In this document: positions 47,374 to 55,825 of the stretch, piece by piece | How the letters are laid out: each line of letters starts with the position of its first letter | How positions within the stretch are numbered: the first letter of the stretch is position 1 | NCBI GenBank assembly: GCA_963798435.1 | Contig: CAWCTF010000004.1 | Location: 62,001 to 126,000 of the forward strand | Source: JALHST01 sp963798435 | GTDB lineage: Bacteria > Bacteroidota > Bacteroidia > Flavobacteriales > Flavobacteriaceae | Direction of reading: 5' to 3' | Length of the DNA stretch: 64,000 bases | Translations under genes and position numbers: made by a program | The notes under the pieces: model-generated | The model's input: only the letters and a program-made list of their open reading frames with translations | What the model was told of the DNA's origin: nothing | The model's database searches: none

Positions 47374-47984
47374 GAACCGTCATTTTGTTTGGTATTTTCA
47401 GACTTTGTTTGTTGCGGGGCGACAAATTCCCGAACCAATTGATAGGCCTCCTCCAATGCCGTATCTAAATCATAGTTTTTGATGATCTTATCGAATTGCG
47501 GTGCAGTTGCCAGTTCGACGGAAGCTTTGGCAATGCGCATATTTATTTTATCGTCGCTTTCAGTACTGCGTTTCTTAAGTCGTATTTTTAATTCATCAAC
47601 GCTTGGAGGCTTCACAAAAACGGCCAATGTATCCTTTGGGAACTTCTTTTTTATACGAAGTCCGCCCACCACATCTATATCGAAAATCACATTTTTGCCC
47701 AGAGCCCTTAATCGCTCAACTTCCGTTTTGAGGGTTCCATAAAAGTTATCGCGGTATACTTCTTCCCATTCTAAAAAATCTTCATTCTTGATATGTTTCT
47801 TGAATTCAGAAACCGACATGAAGTAATAGTTTTCGCCATTCGTTTCTTTTCCCCGCCGTGCCCGTGAGGTCGCGGAAACCGAAAATGCCAAATTTAGTTC
47901 AGGCTTATCCAAAAGGTGGTGTACTATGGTTGTTTTACCACTACCGGATGGAGCCGCGAAGATGATTAATTTGCCACCTTTCAT
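47370..47984 (-). CDS. gmk: Guanylate kinase
   Basis: 204-residue GMP kinase. P-loop APSGSGKTTI at residues 10-19, then the GMP-binding SATSRARRGKETNGENYYF and FDIDVVGGLRIKK. The C-terminal tail is Gln/Lys/Asn-rich and not conserved. Between yicC and nadD on the minus strand. Confidence 0.96.
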   Translation of the reverse strand: MKGGKLIIFAAPSGSGKTTIVHHLLDKPELNLAFSVSATSRARRGKETNGENYYFMSVSEFKKHIKNEDFLEWEEVYRDNFYGTLKTEVERLRALGKNVIFDIDVVGGLRIKKKFPKDTLAVFVKPPSVDELKIRLKKRSTESDDKINMRIAKASVELATAPQFDKIIKNYDLDTALEEAYQLVREFVAPQQTKSENTKQNDGS

Positions 47985-48097
47985 TCGTTTCTTTACTGGT
48001 TTATTGGTTATTAGGAATCATGTTTGATTTCTAATGCATTTGATTCGTTCCTCTATTTCATATTTTCGGTAAACGTCCAAAGCCTACCTCCTACCTT

Positions 48098-48955
48098 CTA
48101 AAGCACATTCAACATTTGCTCTTTGATTTTTTCAAGCTCATCCTTCATCTGCACCACGAGTTGTTGCATAGGCGCATAGTTGGCTTTTGATCCAATGGTA
48201 TTTATCTCGCGTCCGATTTCCTGCGTAATGAACCCCAGCTTTTTTCCATTGGAGTCTTCCGATTTTAAAGTCTTGGCAAAGTAGTCGAGATGATTGGCCA
48301 AGCGAACCTTTTCCTCTGTGATGTCATATTTTTCAAGATAGTAGATGAGTTCTTGTTCGAATCGGTTGCTATCGACATCGATCTTTAGGTCGTTTACGGC
48401 TTTTTCAAGTCGCTCTCGAATGGTTGCCGTGCGATCGGGATCCATTTTTAAGACCATTGCCAACAGATCTTGTAAGGTTGCTATGCGTTCTATGAAATCA
48501 TTTTCAAGTACACTCCCCTCTTCGGAGCGAAATTTGTTTATTTCTAATAAAGCTTCCTGCAACGCCAACTGGATCACTTTATATTCTTCCTCATCTAAAT
48601 CTTCCCGAGCCGTTATAAGGGCATCGGGCAATCGCAAGGCCATTTCGAGCAGACGAACATCATCCCCCTCGGCGATGGCCCTAAGGCGTTCCATATAGTG
48701 TCGTACGGCAGCCTCATTGATCTCAGCAGAAGTTTCTCCTCCGGTAAACTCCACATAAAGCCCAAAGTCGATTTTGCCCCGTTCCAAGGAACTAGCGATT
48801 ATCTTTCGCAATTCCAATTCCTTTTCCCGATAGGAAGAGGGCATACGGGCATTTAGATCCAAACTTTTGCTATTGAGCGATTTAAGCTCTATCGTAATTT
48901 TTTTAGCAGGAAGTTGTATTACATGTTTCCCGAATCCGGTCATGGATTGAATCAT
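48098..48955 (-). CDS. yicC: YicC-family endoribonuclease
   Basis: 285 residues. The family N-terminus MIQSMTGFGK fixes the start at the ATG 48955 rather than the TTG three codons upstream. The C-terminal DUF1732 part is clear (EEKVRLANHLDYFAKTLKSE, GKKLGFITQEIGREINTIGS). E. coli YicC is an RNA-cleaving enzyme. Linked upstream of gmk and nadD, an order common in Bacteroidetes. Confidence 0.93.
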   Translation of the reverse strand: MIQSMTGFGKHVIQLPAKKITIELKSLNSKSLDLNARMPSSYREKELELRKIIASSLERGKIDFGLYVEFTGGETSAEINEAAVRHYMERLRAIAEGDDVRLLEMALRLPDALITAREDLDEEEYKVIQLALQEALLEINKFRSEEGSVLENDFIERIATLQDLLAMVLKMDPDRTATIRERLEKAVNDLKIDVDSNRFEQELIYYLEKYDITEEKVRLANHLDYFAKTLKSEDSNGKKLGFITQEIGREINTIGSKANYAPMQQLVVQMKDELEKIKEQMLNVL

Positions 48956-48984
48956 AGTAGGCAATTAAATTGGTGCAAAGGTAA

Positions 48985-49344
48985 TTAAAATCTACTGCTA
49001 TTATTTGGATTCCCATTTTTATCAAATCGCTTGTCAAGCTGGGTTTCGCACCAGTACATTCCAATACCGACGCCTAATAACATAGAGAACAGGGCAATAA
49101 TGGCCGAGGTTTTTGGATATAAAACATAGGCTCCTAAGCTAATTACCAGTAGTACCCATCCCAAGTATATAAGCATTTTTGCCCCCAGGTTATTGGCATA
49201 GTCCCAGATTTCCTGGTTGGCCATGCTCCTACGGGTGCGATACCCATAGAAGTGATTGATCTTCTTAGGAGGAAAACGTCGCAAAAGTAATCCACAGAAC
49301 AAAAACACCAAGCTTGTCAGGATGGTCCCAAAAAAAAGCTCCAA
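48985..49344 (-). CDS. SdpI/YhfL-family small membrane protein
   Basis: 119 residues with three hydrophobic segments and the family signature YGYRTRRSMANQEIWDYAN between the first two. The first codon in the frame is TTG at 49344, placed 10 bases after the stop of the DUF1080 gene; no in-frame ATG exists before the signature, so TTG is the likely start. SdpI gives immunity to the SdpC toxin in Bacillus, but here no toxin gene is adjacent, so a general membrane role is safer. Confidence 0.8.
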   Translation of the reverse strand: MELFFGTILTSLVFLFCGLLLRRFPPKKINHFYGYRTRRSMANQEIWDYANNLGAKMLIYLGWVLLVISLGAYVLYPKTSAIIALFSMLLGVGIGMYWCETQLDKRFDKNGNPNNSSRF

Positions 49345-49354
49345 ATCAACAGAA

Positions 49355-50173
49355 TTACAATTCCCTTACCCAAATATTGCGGTAACTTACACGACTATTG
49401 TCCCCATGGTCTTGCAACAATAAAGGGCCTTTCCCGTGAGGTGGGTTCTTTGGCCAACCAATATAAGGGGTTGTGCCCTTAATTTCAACATGGTCCTGGA
49501 TCAGCACCCCATTCTGAATGACAGTGATTGTGCCCGATTTGATCTTGCCGCCTTCCGCATTAAACTCAGGGGAATGATAAATAATATCATAGGTATTCCA
49601 ATCACCTGTTGGCACTGAAGCCATTGCCAAGGGTACATGTTGTTTATAGATAGACCCCACTTGACCATTAACATACGTAGGATTGTCGTTTTGGTCTAAA
49701 ACCTGTACTTCGTAAATGCCGTTTAAGAAGATACCGCTATTGCCACGGTGTTGTCCATCCCCATTAACCTCCTTTGGGGACTGCCACTCGATATGTAGTT
49801 GAATATCCCCAAAATTCTGCTTGGTCTGGATGTCTCCGGTCTTGTCATTAACGGTCATACTTTTATCCTTGTTCACATGCCATTTCGCTGCAGTGCTATC
49901 CTTTGACGTTATCCAACCATCAAGACTGCTTCCATCAAAAAGCACGATGGCATCGCTTGGCGGCGCCCCATTGGCCCCTGGTTTTACCACAGGTACTTTT
50001 GGCTCATAAAATTCAGTAGCCTCTGGTTCCGTTGGCTCCTCTCCCGTATATTCCTCATAAACGATTACCTCGTCTTTAACAGGTTTGGGTTCTTCCATCG
50101 TCTCGGTTTTTGGTTTTTCCTGGCATGCGAAAATAATAAGGGCCATTGCAGGTAAAAGATACTTTTTTTTCAT
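49355..50173 (-). CDS. DUF1080 lipoprotein (3-keto-disaccharide hydrolase family), copy 2
   Basis: 272 residues, lipoprotein signal ending in IIFAC, then a 50-residue acidic, Pro/Glu-rich linker and a concanavalin-like DUF1080 domain (IVLFDGSSLDGWITSKDS, GDIQLHIEWQSPKEVNGDGQ, RGNSGIFLNGIYEVQVLDQ, LLLQDHGDNSRVSYRNIWVR). Members of this Pfam family cleave 3-keto-glycosides. The linker would let it reach away from the membrane. Second of two tandem DUF1080 genes behind a TIM-barrel isomerase gene; substrate unknown. Confidence 0.88.
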   Translation of the reverse strand: MKKKYLLPAMALIIFACQEKPKTETMEEPKPVKDEVIVYEEYTGEEPTEPEATEFYEPKVPVVKPGANGAPPSDAIVLFDGSSLDGWITSKDSTAAKWHVNKDKSMTVNDKTGDIQTKQNFGDIQLHIEWQSPKEVNGDGQHRGNSGIFLNGIYEVQVLDQNDNPTYVNGQVGSIYKQHVPLAMASVPTGDWNTYDIIYHSPEFNAEGGKIKSGTITVIQNGVLIQDHVEIKGTTPYIGWPKNPPHGKGPLLLQDHGDNSRVSYRNIWVREL

Positions 50174-50227
50174 TTTTGTGAATGGTGTTTAGGTATATAT
50201 ATGTGTTCGTGTTTTTCTAAAAGGAAT

Positions 50228-50986
50228 TTATAATTCCTTGATTTTTATATCCTTGAATGAAACCATATTCCCATGGTCCTGTAGTCCGATCTTCGCGGTC
50301 GTATATTTTGCAAAATCTTCCCAACCAGCGAATTTCGATTTGGCGACCATGGCACCCCATTCCGGATTATTAACGGGAAAATCTACAATTTCTACACCAT
50401 TTAGGACCACGCTGCCTTTGTTGGTCTTATGGTTGATCATCAAAATCATGGTATTCCATTCCCCTACCGGATTTGTCACATCTTTTGAAGGGGGCACCAT
50501 ATCATATAGGGATCCTGCCTGATGTGTGGTCCCCGCCTTGGCATCAGGATGCTTTTCGTTGTCTAATACTTGTATTTCCGGTCCTGTCTGATAGGCTTCA
50601 GAAAGTGTTGGGATTTCTTTCACTCCCCAAAAAACGCCACTGTTTCCTGCTTCGGATATCTTCCAATCCAAAGAAAGTTCAAAATCGGTATAATCCTTGT
50701 CAGACACCAAATTATAGGCCTCCCCTTCTTTGCGATCCTTTGGCGGGTATAAAACCATTGCGCCATCCTCGATTTTCCATACATCGGGTACATCCCCCCC
50801 ATTGTAAAGGTGCCATCCATCAAAGTTGCTGCCATCAAATAACACCGTCCAGGCCTCACTATCGGTTGTAGTATCGGGTGATTCGGCAACACTCATTTCA
50901 GTATCGGCTTCAGTTGGTTTTTCGGTCTTGTTTTTGCATCCAAAAACAAAAAGCGCCATAACGGCAAAGAGTACTAAATTTTTCAT
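50228..50986 (-). CDS. DUF1080 lipoprotein (3-keto-disaccharide hydrolase family), copy 1
   Basis: 252 residues, lipoprotein signal ending in FVFGC, a short acidic linker, then DUF1080 (WTVLFDGSNFDGWHLYNGGD, DFELSLDWKISEAGNSGVFW, GPEIQVLDNEKHPDAKAGTT, IGLQDHGNMVSFKDIKIKEL). Paralogue of the next gene downstream but only moderately similar, so the two may act on different linkages or anomers. It lies 10 bases after the isomerase stop, in one operon. Confidence 0.88.
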   Translation of the reverse strand: MKNLVLFAVMALFVFGCKNKTEKPTEADTEMSVAESPDTTTDSEAWTVLFDGSNFDGWHLYNGGDVPDVWKIEDGAMVLYPPKDRKEGEAYNLVSDKDYTDFELSLDWKISEAGNSGVFWGVKEIPTLSEAYQTGPEIQVLDNEKHPDAKAGTTHQAGSLYDMVPPSKDVTNPVGEWNTMILMINHKTNKGSVVLNGVEIVDFPVNNPEWGAMVAKSKFAGWEDFAKYTTAKIGLQDHGNMVSFKDIKIKEL

Positions 50987-50996
50987 TTGTTTAATT

Positions 50997-52049
50997 TTAT
51001 ATTCCTAATATTTTCTTTAATACGGTCTTATCTATTTCGGCGCCTGCAAAATCATCAAAAGTCTTTTCGGTCGCCTCTATGATATGGTCATTGATAAAAA
51101 TAGCACCTTCCCGTGCACCTTGTTCAGGGCTTTTTATACAACATTCCCATTCCATAACGGCCCATACATCACAACCATATTGCGTCAACTTTGAAAAAAT
51201 GGTCTTAAAATCGATCTGCCCATCCCCCAGGGAACGGTATCGACCTGCCCGATTTCCCCAATCATTGTACCCCCCGAAAGCCCCTTTTTTTCCCGTTGGA
51301 TTGAATTCAGAATCCTTTACATGGAATGATTTAATAAATTCGTGATAAAAATCGATGTATTCGATGTAATCGAGCTGTTGCAATACAAAGTGGCTGGGGT
51401 CATACAAAATATTAACCCGCTTGTGATTGCCAGTAGCTTCTAAAAAGCGTTCGAAGGTATCGCCATCATGCAGGTCCTCGCCAGGATGTATTTCATAGCA
51501 AACGTCTACGCCTTCTTTGTCAAAATGATCCAATATTGGTAACCAGCGCTTGGCCAGTTCGGCAAAACCCATCTCTACTAATCCTGCAGGCCTTTGTGGC
51601 CATGGGTGCATCGTATGCCAGAGCAAAGACCCGGAAAAAGTGGCATGTGACTTGATTCCCAAACGACGACTTGCGGTAGCCGCCTTCTTAACCACATCGA
51701 CTGCCCAGGCAGTTCGTGCCTTGGGATTGTTCTTGACACTATCTGGTGCAAAATTATCGAACATTAAATCATAAGCTGGGTGCACCGCGACCAACTGACC
51801 TTGCAAGTGTGTTGAAAGTTCGGTGATCTCCAGGCCATACGAATTGATCTTTCCCTTTAATTCATCACAATAGGTTTGACTTTCCGCGGCCTTGTCCAAA
51901 TCGATCAAAAAGCTTTCCCAAGTGGGTATTTGAATTCCTTTGTACCCTAGGTCCGATGCCCATTTGCACATCCCGTCCAAGGTATTAAAAGGTGCCTTAC
52001 TATCTACAAACTGCGCTAAGAATACTGCTGGTCCCTTGATTGTCCTCAT
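50997..52049 (-). CDS. Sugar phosphate isomerase/epimerase-type TIM-barrel protein
   Basis: 350-residue AP-endonuclease-2 superfamily barrel without a signal peptide, so cytosolic. Metal-site strands are visible: VCYEIHPGEDLHDGDTFERF, NILYDPSHFVLQQLDYIEYI, FIKSFHVKDSEF and WAVMEWECCIKSPEQGAREG. Likely isomerises a keto-sugar or its cleavage product. First gene of the leftward operon with both DUF1080 genes; divergent from the first GMC gene across a strongly structured gap. Reaction and substrate are inferred from family and context only. Confidence 0.87.
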   Translation of the reverse strand: MRTIKGPAVFLAQFVDSKAPFNTLDGMCKWASDLGYKGIQIPTWESFLIDLDKAAESQTYCDELKGKINSYGLEITELSTHLQGQLVAVHPAYDLMFDNFAPDSVKNNPKARTAWAVDVVKKAATASRRLGIKSHATFSGSLLWHTMHPWPQRPAGLVEMGFAELAKRWLPILDHFDKEGVDVCYEIHPGEDLHDGDTFERFLEATGNHKRVNILYDPSHFVLQQLDYIEYIDFYHEFIKSFHVKDSEFNPTGKKGAFGGYNDWGNRAGRYRSLGDGQIDFKTIFSKLTQYGCDVWAVMEWECCIKSPEQGAREGAIFINDHIIEATEKTFDDFAGAEIDKTVLKKILGI

Positions 52050-52106
52050 ATTGAAAATTTACTGTATTTAATTGAAAAAAGTCTTGATATCGTTTTGATA
52101 ATTATA

Positions 52107-52171
52107 TCCTATATTTAGAAAATAGAAGTCGACTTCGACCTTTCTATCATTGAAAGGTACTAAATATAGGA
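52107..52171. promoter_or_regulatory. 65-base cloverleaf-like inverted-repeat structure between isomerase and GMC genes
   Basis: Outer perfect arms TCCTATATTTAG (52107-52118) and CTAAATATAGGA (52160-52171). Inside lie the palindrome GAAGTCGACTTC (52125-52136) and the hairpin CCTTTC-N7-GAAAGG (52139-52157), joined by 6, 2 and 2 bases. As RNA it folds as a three-way junction on either strand; as DNA it offers three operator-like palindromes. Confidence 0.6.
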
Positions 52172-52202
52172 AAAGGATCAGAATTAAAACAGAAAATATA
52201 GT

Positions 52203-53906
52203 ATGAATCAAACTGAACAATTTGACGCAATAGTGGTAGGAACCGGTATTAGCGGAGGCTGGGCAGCAAAAGAACTATGTGAAAACGGATTGAAGACCCT
52301 CGTATTGGAACGGGGTCGTATGGTTCGGCATATCGAGGATTACCCCACCATGAACCAAGACCCATGGGATCTAAGTAATGGTGGTCAATTATCACGTGAA
52401 GAAAAAGAAAAATATCATATTCAACGCAAACTAAATTGGGCCCCCGATGAAGGGAACAAGCATTTTTTCGTAAATGACCTTGAACACCCTTATGTGCAGA
52501 CGAAACGTTTTGATTGGATTAGAGGGTATCAAGTAGGTGGCAGGTCGTTGACTTGGGGACGCCAAAGTTATCGGTGGAGCGATCTTGATTTCGAAGCCAA
52601 TAAAAAAGAAGGGGTTAGCATCGATTGGCCGGTTCGCTATAAAGATATTGCCCCTTGGTATGATAAAGTGGAACTTTATATTGGTGTGAGCGGTCAAAAT
52701 TTGGGACTGAAGCACTTGCCCGATGGCAAATTTCAACCTCCCATGAAATTAAATTGTGTGGAAGCGGAATTTCAAAGTGCTATCGGAGAAAAATTCGATG
52801 ACGGCCGTTTGATCACCATAGGACGCACGGCACACATTACCGATCCGAACGCAGATTTCGAAGGCCGCGGGGCATGCCAAAATAGGGACCGATGTTGGCG
52901 TGGCTGCCCTTTTGGAGGCTACTTTAGCAGCAACTCTTCTACTCTTCCCGCGGCCGAACGTACTGGAAATATGACGTTGCGGCCCAATTCAATCGTGTAC
53001 GAGGTACTCTATGATGACACGACGCAAAAAGCGACTGGTGTACGCATCATCGATGCGGTAACCCATGAAAAACTCGAATTCAAGGCCAAGGTAATTTTTC
53101 TATGTGCGTCTTCCATGGCTTCGGTGGGTATCTTATTGCAATCAAAAAGCGTGCGTTTTCCGAATGGCCTCGGTAACGATTCGGATGCCTTGGGAAGAGG
53201 CATCATGGACCACCATTATAAATTGGGTGCTACCGCCAAGGTCGATGGCCATTTAGACAAATACTATAAGGGGCGTAGGGCGAATGGTTTCTATATTCCA
53301 CGTTTTGTCAACCTTGATGAAAAGACCAAACGAACCGACTATATCCGGGGGTTTGGATTTCAGGGAACTGCAAGCCGCGGAGATTGGTCTGAATCGATAT
53401 CAGAAATGTCCTATGGCAAAGAACTTAAGGAGCGCCTACTTAAACCGGGAGAATGGCAGATAGGGGCCACTGGTTTTGGTGAATTCTTACCCTATGATGA
53501 TAACCGTGTTACCTTGAGCCCGACAGAAAAAGATCAATGGGGTCTTCCCCAGCTTGACTTTGATGTAGAATTCAAGGAAAACGAATATAATATGCGGGAG
53601 GATATCAAAAAAGAAATCGTGGCGATGTTCAAGGCGGCAGGCTTTAAAGATGTGAGGGCATATGATGAAAAAACCGGTCCAGGACTGGGCATCCACGAAA
53701 TGGGCGGCGCGCGTATGGGCCATAGTCCTAAAACCTCTATATTGAATAAATATAATCAAGTACATTCAGTACCCAATGTGTACGTAACCGATGGTGCCTT
53801 TATGACCTCTTCGAATTGTGTAAATCCCTCTTTGACTTATATGGCATTTACGGCCAGGGCCGCCAATCATGCAGCCGAACAAATCAAGACCGGGAAGTTT
53901 TCATAA
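52203..53906 (+). CDS. GMC-family flavoprotein sugar dehydrogenase, large subunit (copy 1)
   Basis: 567 residues. FAD motif GTGISGG at residues 13-19; the catalytic pair of GMC enzymes is H498 (GIHEMGGARMG) and N541 (CVNPS). A C-x5-C-x3-C cluster (C225, C231, C235, in CQNRDRCWRGCPFG) may hold an iron-sulfur centre, as in bacterial FAD glucose dehydrogenases. It lacks a signal peptide of its own and no small subunit follows, so it may use the one encoded at 60373-61026, which carries a twin-arginine signal. Likely oxidises a glycoside, possibly at C3. About two thirds identical by eye to the copy at 58661. Confidence 0.88.
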   Translation: MNQTEQFDAIVVGTGISGGWAAKELCENGLKTLVLERGRMVRHIEDYPTMNQDPWDLSNGGQLSREEKEKYHIQRKLNWAPDEGNKHFFVNDLEHPYVQTKRFDWIRGYQVGGRSLTWGRQSYRWSDLDFEANKKEGVSIDWPVRYKDIAPWYDKVELYIGVSGQNLGLKHLPDGKFQPPMKLNCVEAEFQSAIGEKFDDGRLITIGRTAHITDPNADFEGRGACQNRDRCWRGCPFGGYFSSNSSTLPAAERTGNMTLRPNSIVYEVLYDDTTQKATGVRIIDAVTHEKLEFKAKVIFLCASSMASVGILLQSKSVRFPNGLGNDSDALGRGIMDHHYKLGATAKVDGHLDKYYKGRRANGFYIPRFVNLDEKTKRTDYIRGFGFQGTASRGDWSESISEMSYGKELKERLLKPGEWQIGATGFGEFLPYDDNRVTLSPTEKDQWGLPQLDFDVEFKENEYNMREDIKKEIVAMFKAAGFKDVRAYDEKTGPGLGIHEMGGARMGHSPKTSILNKYNQVHSVPNVYVTDGAFMTSSNCVNPSLTYMAFTARAANHAAEQIKTGKFS

Positions 53907-53970
53907 TGCCTTGACAATAGAAATAATTAAGGGATTCGATCGTTACTTTAAAATATTAGACCAATTAACC

Positions 53971-54429
53971 ATGAACAATGCTTCTGCCAGAAACATGTGG
54001 GGAGATTTTTTGGATGCCCATCTTGAATACGCCTTTGTTGAGGCTCCCAGAACCTTGCATTTTTATGATACCGAAGAAGCTGCCAATCAAGGTGTAAATT
54101 TGGTACAAAAAGGCATCAAAAAAGCCATTTCGCATTCCTTGTTGGGTTTACAATATCGAAAGGAACGCCTGCCCAAAATCGGCGATTTTATGGTGATTAC
54201 AAATTGGGAAGGAAAGGCTCAATGCATTGTAAAGACTACCAAAGTCACGCTGAAACCCTTTTTTAGCATTGACGAGGCGTATGCGAAAACCGAAGGCGAA
54301 GGTGATAGGTCATTGGCTTCGTGGAAGCAGCGGCAATGGGAATATTATACCCGTGAATTGGAGCCATTTGGCCGATTGCCAAGGGAAAGTATGATCGTGG
54401 TCTGCCAGGAGTTTGAAAAGGTATTTTGA
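53971..54429 (+). CDS. ASCH-domain protein
   Basis: 152 residues. I chose the ATG at 53971: the longer open frame overlaps the GMC gene and would add a stretch unlike the family. ASCH-type features include a helical start (SARNMWGDFLDAHLEYAF), LPKIGDFMVITNWEGKAQCI and the C-terminal LPRESMIVVCQEFEKVF. ASCH domains bind RNA or act on modified nucleosides. It is on the same strand as the GMC gene, 64 bases behind, and seems unrelated to the sugar genes. Confidence 0.8.
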   Translation: MNNASARNMWGDFLDAHLEYAFVEAPRTLHFYDTEEAANQGVNLVQKGIKKAISHSLLGLQYRKERLPKIGDFMVITNWEGKAQCIVKTTKVTLKPFFSIDEAYAKTEGEGDRSLASWKQRQWEYYTRELEPFGRLPRESMIVVCQEFEKVF

Positions 54430-54503
54430 CACCTTTCTACCGACCCTTTTGAACAAGTAAGGGCCTTGAATTAGTAGCCAACTACCCTTAAAATGATATA
54501 ATA

Positions 54504-54533
54504 GACCCCGAAGTACTATAGTTCTTCAGGGTC
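54504..54533. terminator. Hairpin between convergent ASCH and Gfo/Idh genes
   Basis: Arms GACCCCGAAG and CTTCAGGGTC pair with one mismatch over a 10-base loop. No long T-run follows, so terminator strength is uncertain. Confidence 0.45.
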
Positions 54534-54609
54534 AGTTAGTTTCTAATAGGTAAGCTATCGGAGGTACTTTGGCAGCTATTTACAAAGATGACCGCTCAAG
54601 CCGAGAAGG

Positions 54610-55749
54610 CTATTTCTCTAGATCAATCCAAATATTTCCTCCTTTATGGGATGCAACGGTAGCTTCAATAAAATTCATGCCACGAACACCATCCTCCATT
54701 GTTGGAAATTCCCCGTCATTGTATTTTTTACCGCGAATTGCCCTGGCAGCCCCTAAATAAATATTGGCCATCGAATCGAAAATCCCTTCTGGATGTCCTG
54801 CGGGTAGTTTGGTCCCCTCCAGTGAAAGTTTGCTATTATAGGCATGCCCCGGCTTGTAGATCTGTGTCGGTTTGGTATCGCTCAACACATACAGGAAATT
54901 TGGGTTCTCTTGCTCCCATTTAAAAGCCGCCTTTTCCCCGTAAATGGAAATGGCGAGTCCGTTTTCTTCCCCGGTAGCCACTTGGCTACTTCTGATGACG
55001 CCTTTCACATGATCGCTAACCCGAATGAGAACCGTACCATCAATATCCATTTTATTATCCTTGTACAAATAATTAAAATCACTCAAAATCGATTTTATCT
55101 TCAATCCGGTGGTGTATTCGACCATATTGAATGCATGTACGCCTATATCGCCGATACAAGAACTAATGCCTGCCCTTTTTGGATCTAGTCGCCAAACCGA
55201 TGAACGCTTTTCTTTGTCATGGATGATGGTATTTATCCAACCTTGGTAATACACCGCATCTACTTTATGAATTTTACCTAAAGCGCCCGCTTTGATCATT
55301 TCCCGCATTTGTCGTACCATGGGATACCCTGTATAGGTGTGTGTCAAGGCAAATACGGTGCCTGCCTTTTTATGGGCCTTTTGCAAGATCTTAGCTTCTT
55401 CCAAGGAAGTGGTCATCGGTTTTTCGCAGATGACATGAAACCCATTTTCCAAAAGCTTTAAGGCCATCGGAAAATGTAAAAAATTTGGGGTAAGCACAGA
55501 ACATACCTGGATCCTTTCGCTTTCAGGAAGTTTCATTTCCTCGGCAATAAAGGTGTCAAAGTCCTTATAAATGCGATTCGTGGGTACGTCGATTTCCTTG
55601 GCAAAAGCCATGTTGGCCTTAAAATCAGGATTAAAGACGGCCCCCGTTATTTGATAATTATCATTAATATGGGATGCAACTCGGTGCAAGACCCCGATGA
55701 GGGAATCTCCCCCTCCTCCTAATATTCCCAATCTAATTTTTTTTGGCAT
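54610..55749 (-). CDS. Gfo/Idh/MocA-family NAD(P)-dependent oxidoreductase
   Basis: 379 residues, cytosolic. Rossmann start (IRLGILGGGGDSLIGVLHRV), the family EKP motif (CEKPMTTSLEEAKIL) and the conserved GDIGVHAFNMVEY active-site stretch. Enzymes of this family oxidise or reduce sugar hydroxyls; here it would reduce a 3-keto-sugar or oxidise a sugar at C3 in the cytosol. It lies 76 bases behind the MFS permease gene on the minus strand, last of a four-gene operon with TIM-barrel, DinB and MFS genes. Confidence 0.9.
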   Translation of the reverse strand: MPKKIRLGILGGGGDSLIGVLHRVASHINDNYQITGAVFNPDFKANMAFAKEIDVPTNRIYKDFDTFIAEEMKLPESERIQVCSVLTPNFLHFPMALKLLENGFHVICEKPMTTSLEEAKILQKAHKKAGTVFALTHTYTGYPMVRQMREMIKAGALGKIHKVDAVYYQGWINTIIHDKEKRSSVWRLDPKRAGISSCIGDIGVHAFNMVEYTTGLKIKSILSDFNYLYKDNKMDIDGTVLIRVSDHVKGVIRSSQVATGEENGLAISIYGEKAAFKWEQENPNFLYVLSDTKPTQIYKPGHAYNSKLSLEGTKLPAGHPEGIFDSMANIYLGAARAIRGKKYNDGEFPTMEDGVRGMNFIEATVASHKGGNIWIDLEK

Positions 55750-55825
55750 GGTTCAATTGTGTTATAGTTCTTAAATTTAATCTCGTTTAATTTAGTGGTC
55801 AATGGTTCCTTACAACCCAATGTGG

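Noticed and set aside
48985..49344. Toxin-immunity system based on the SdpI-like gene
   Set aside because: No SdpC-like toxin or SdpR-like regulator nearby; SdpI homologues are widespread without toxins.
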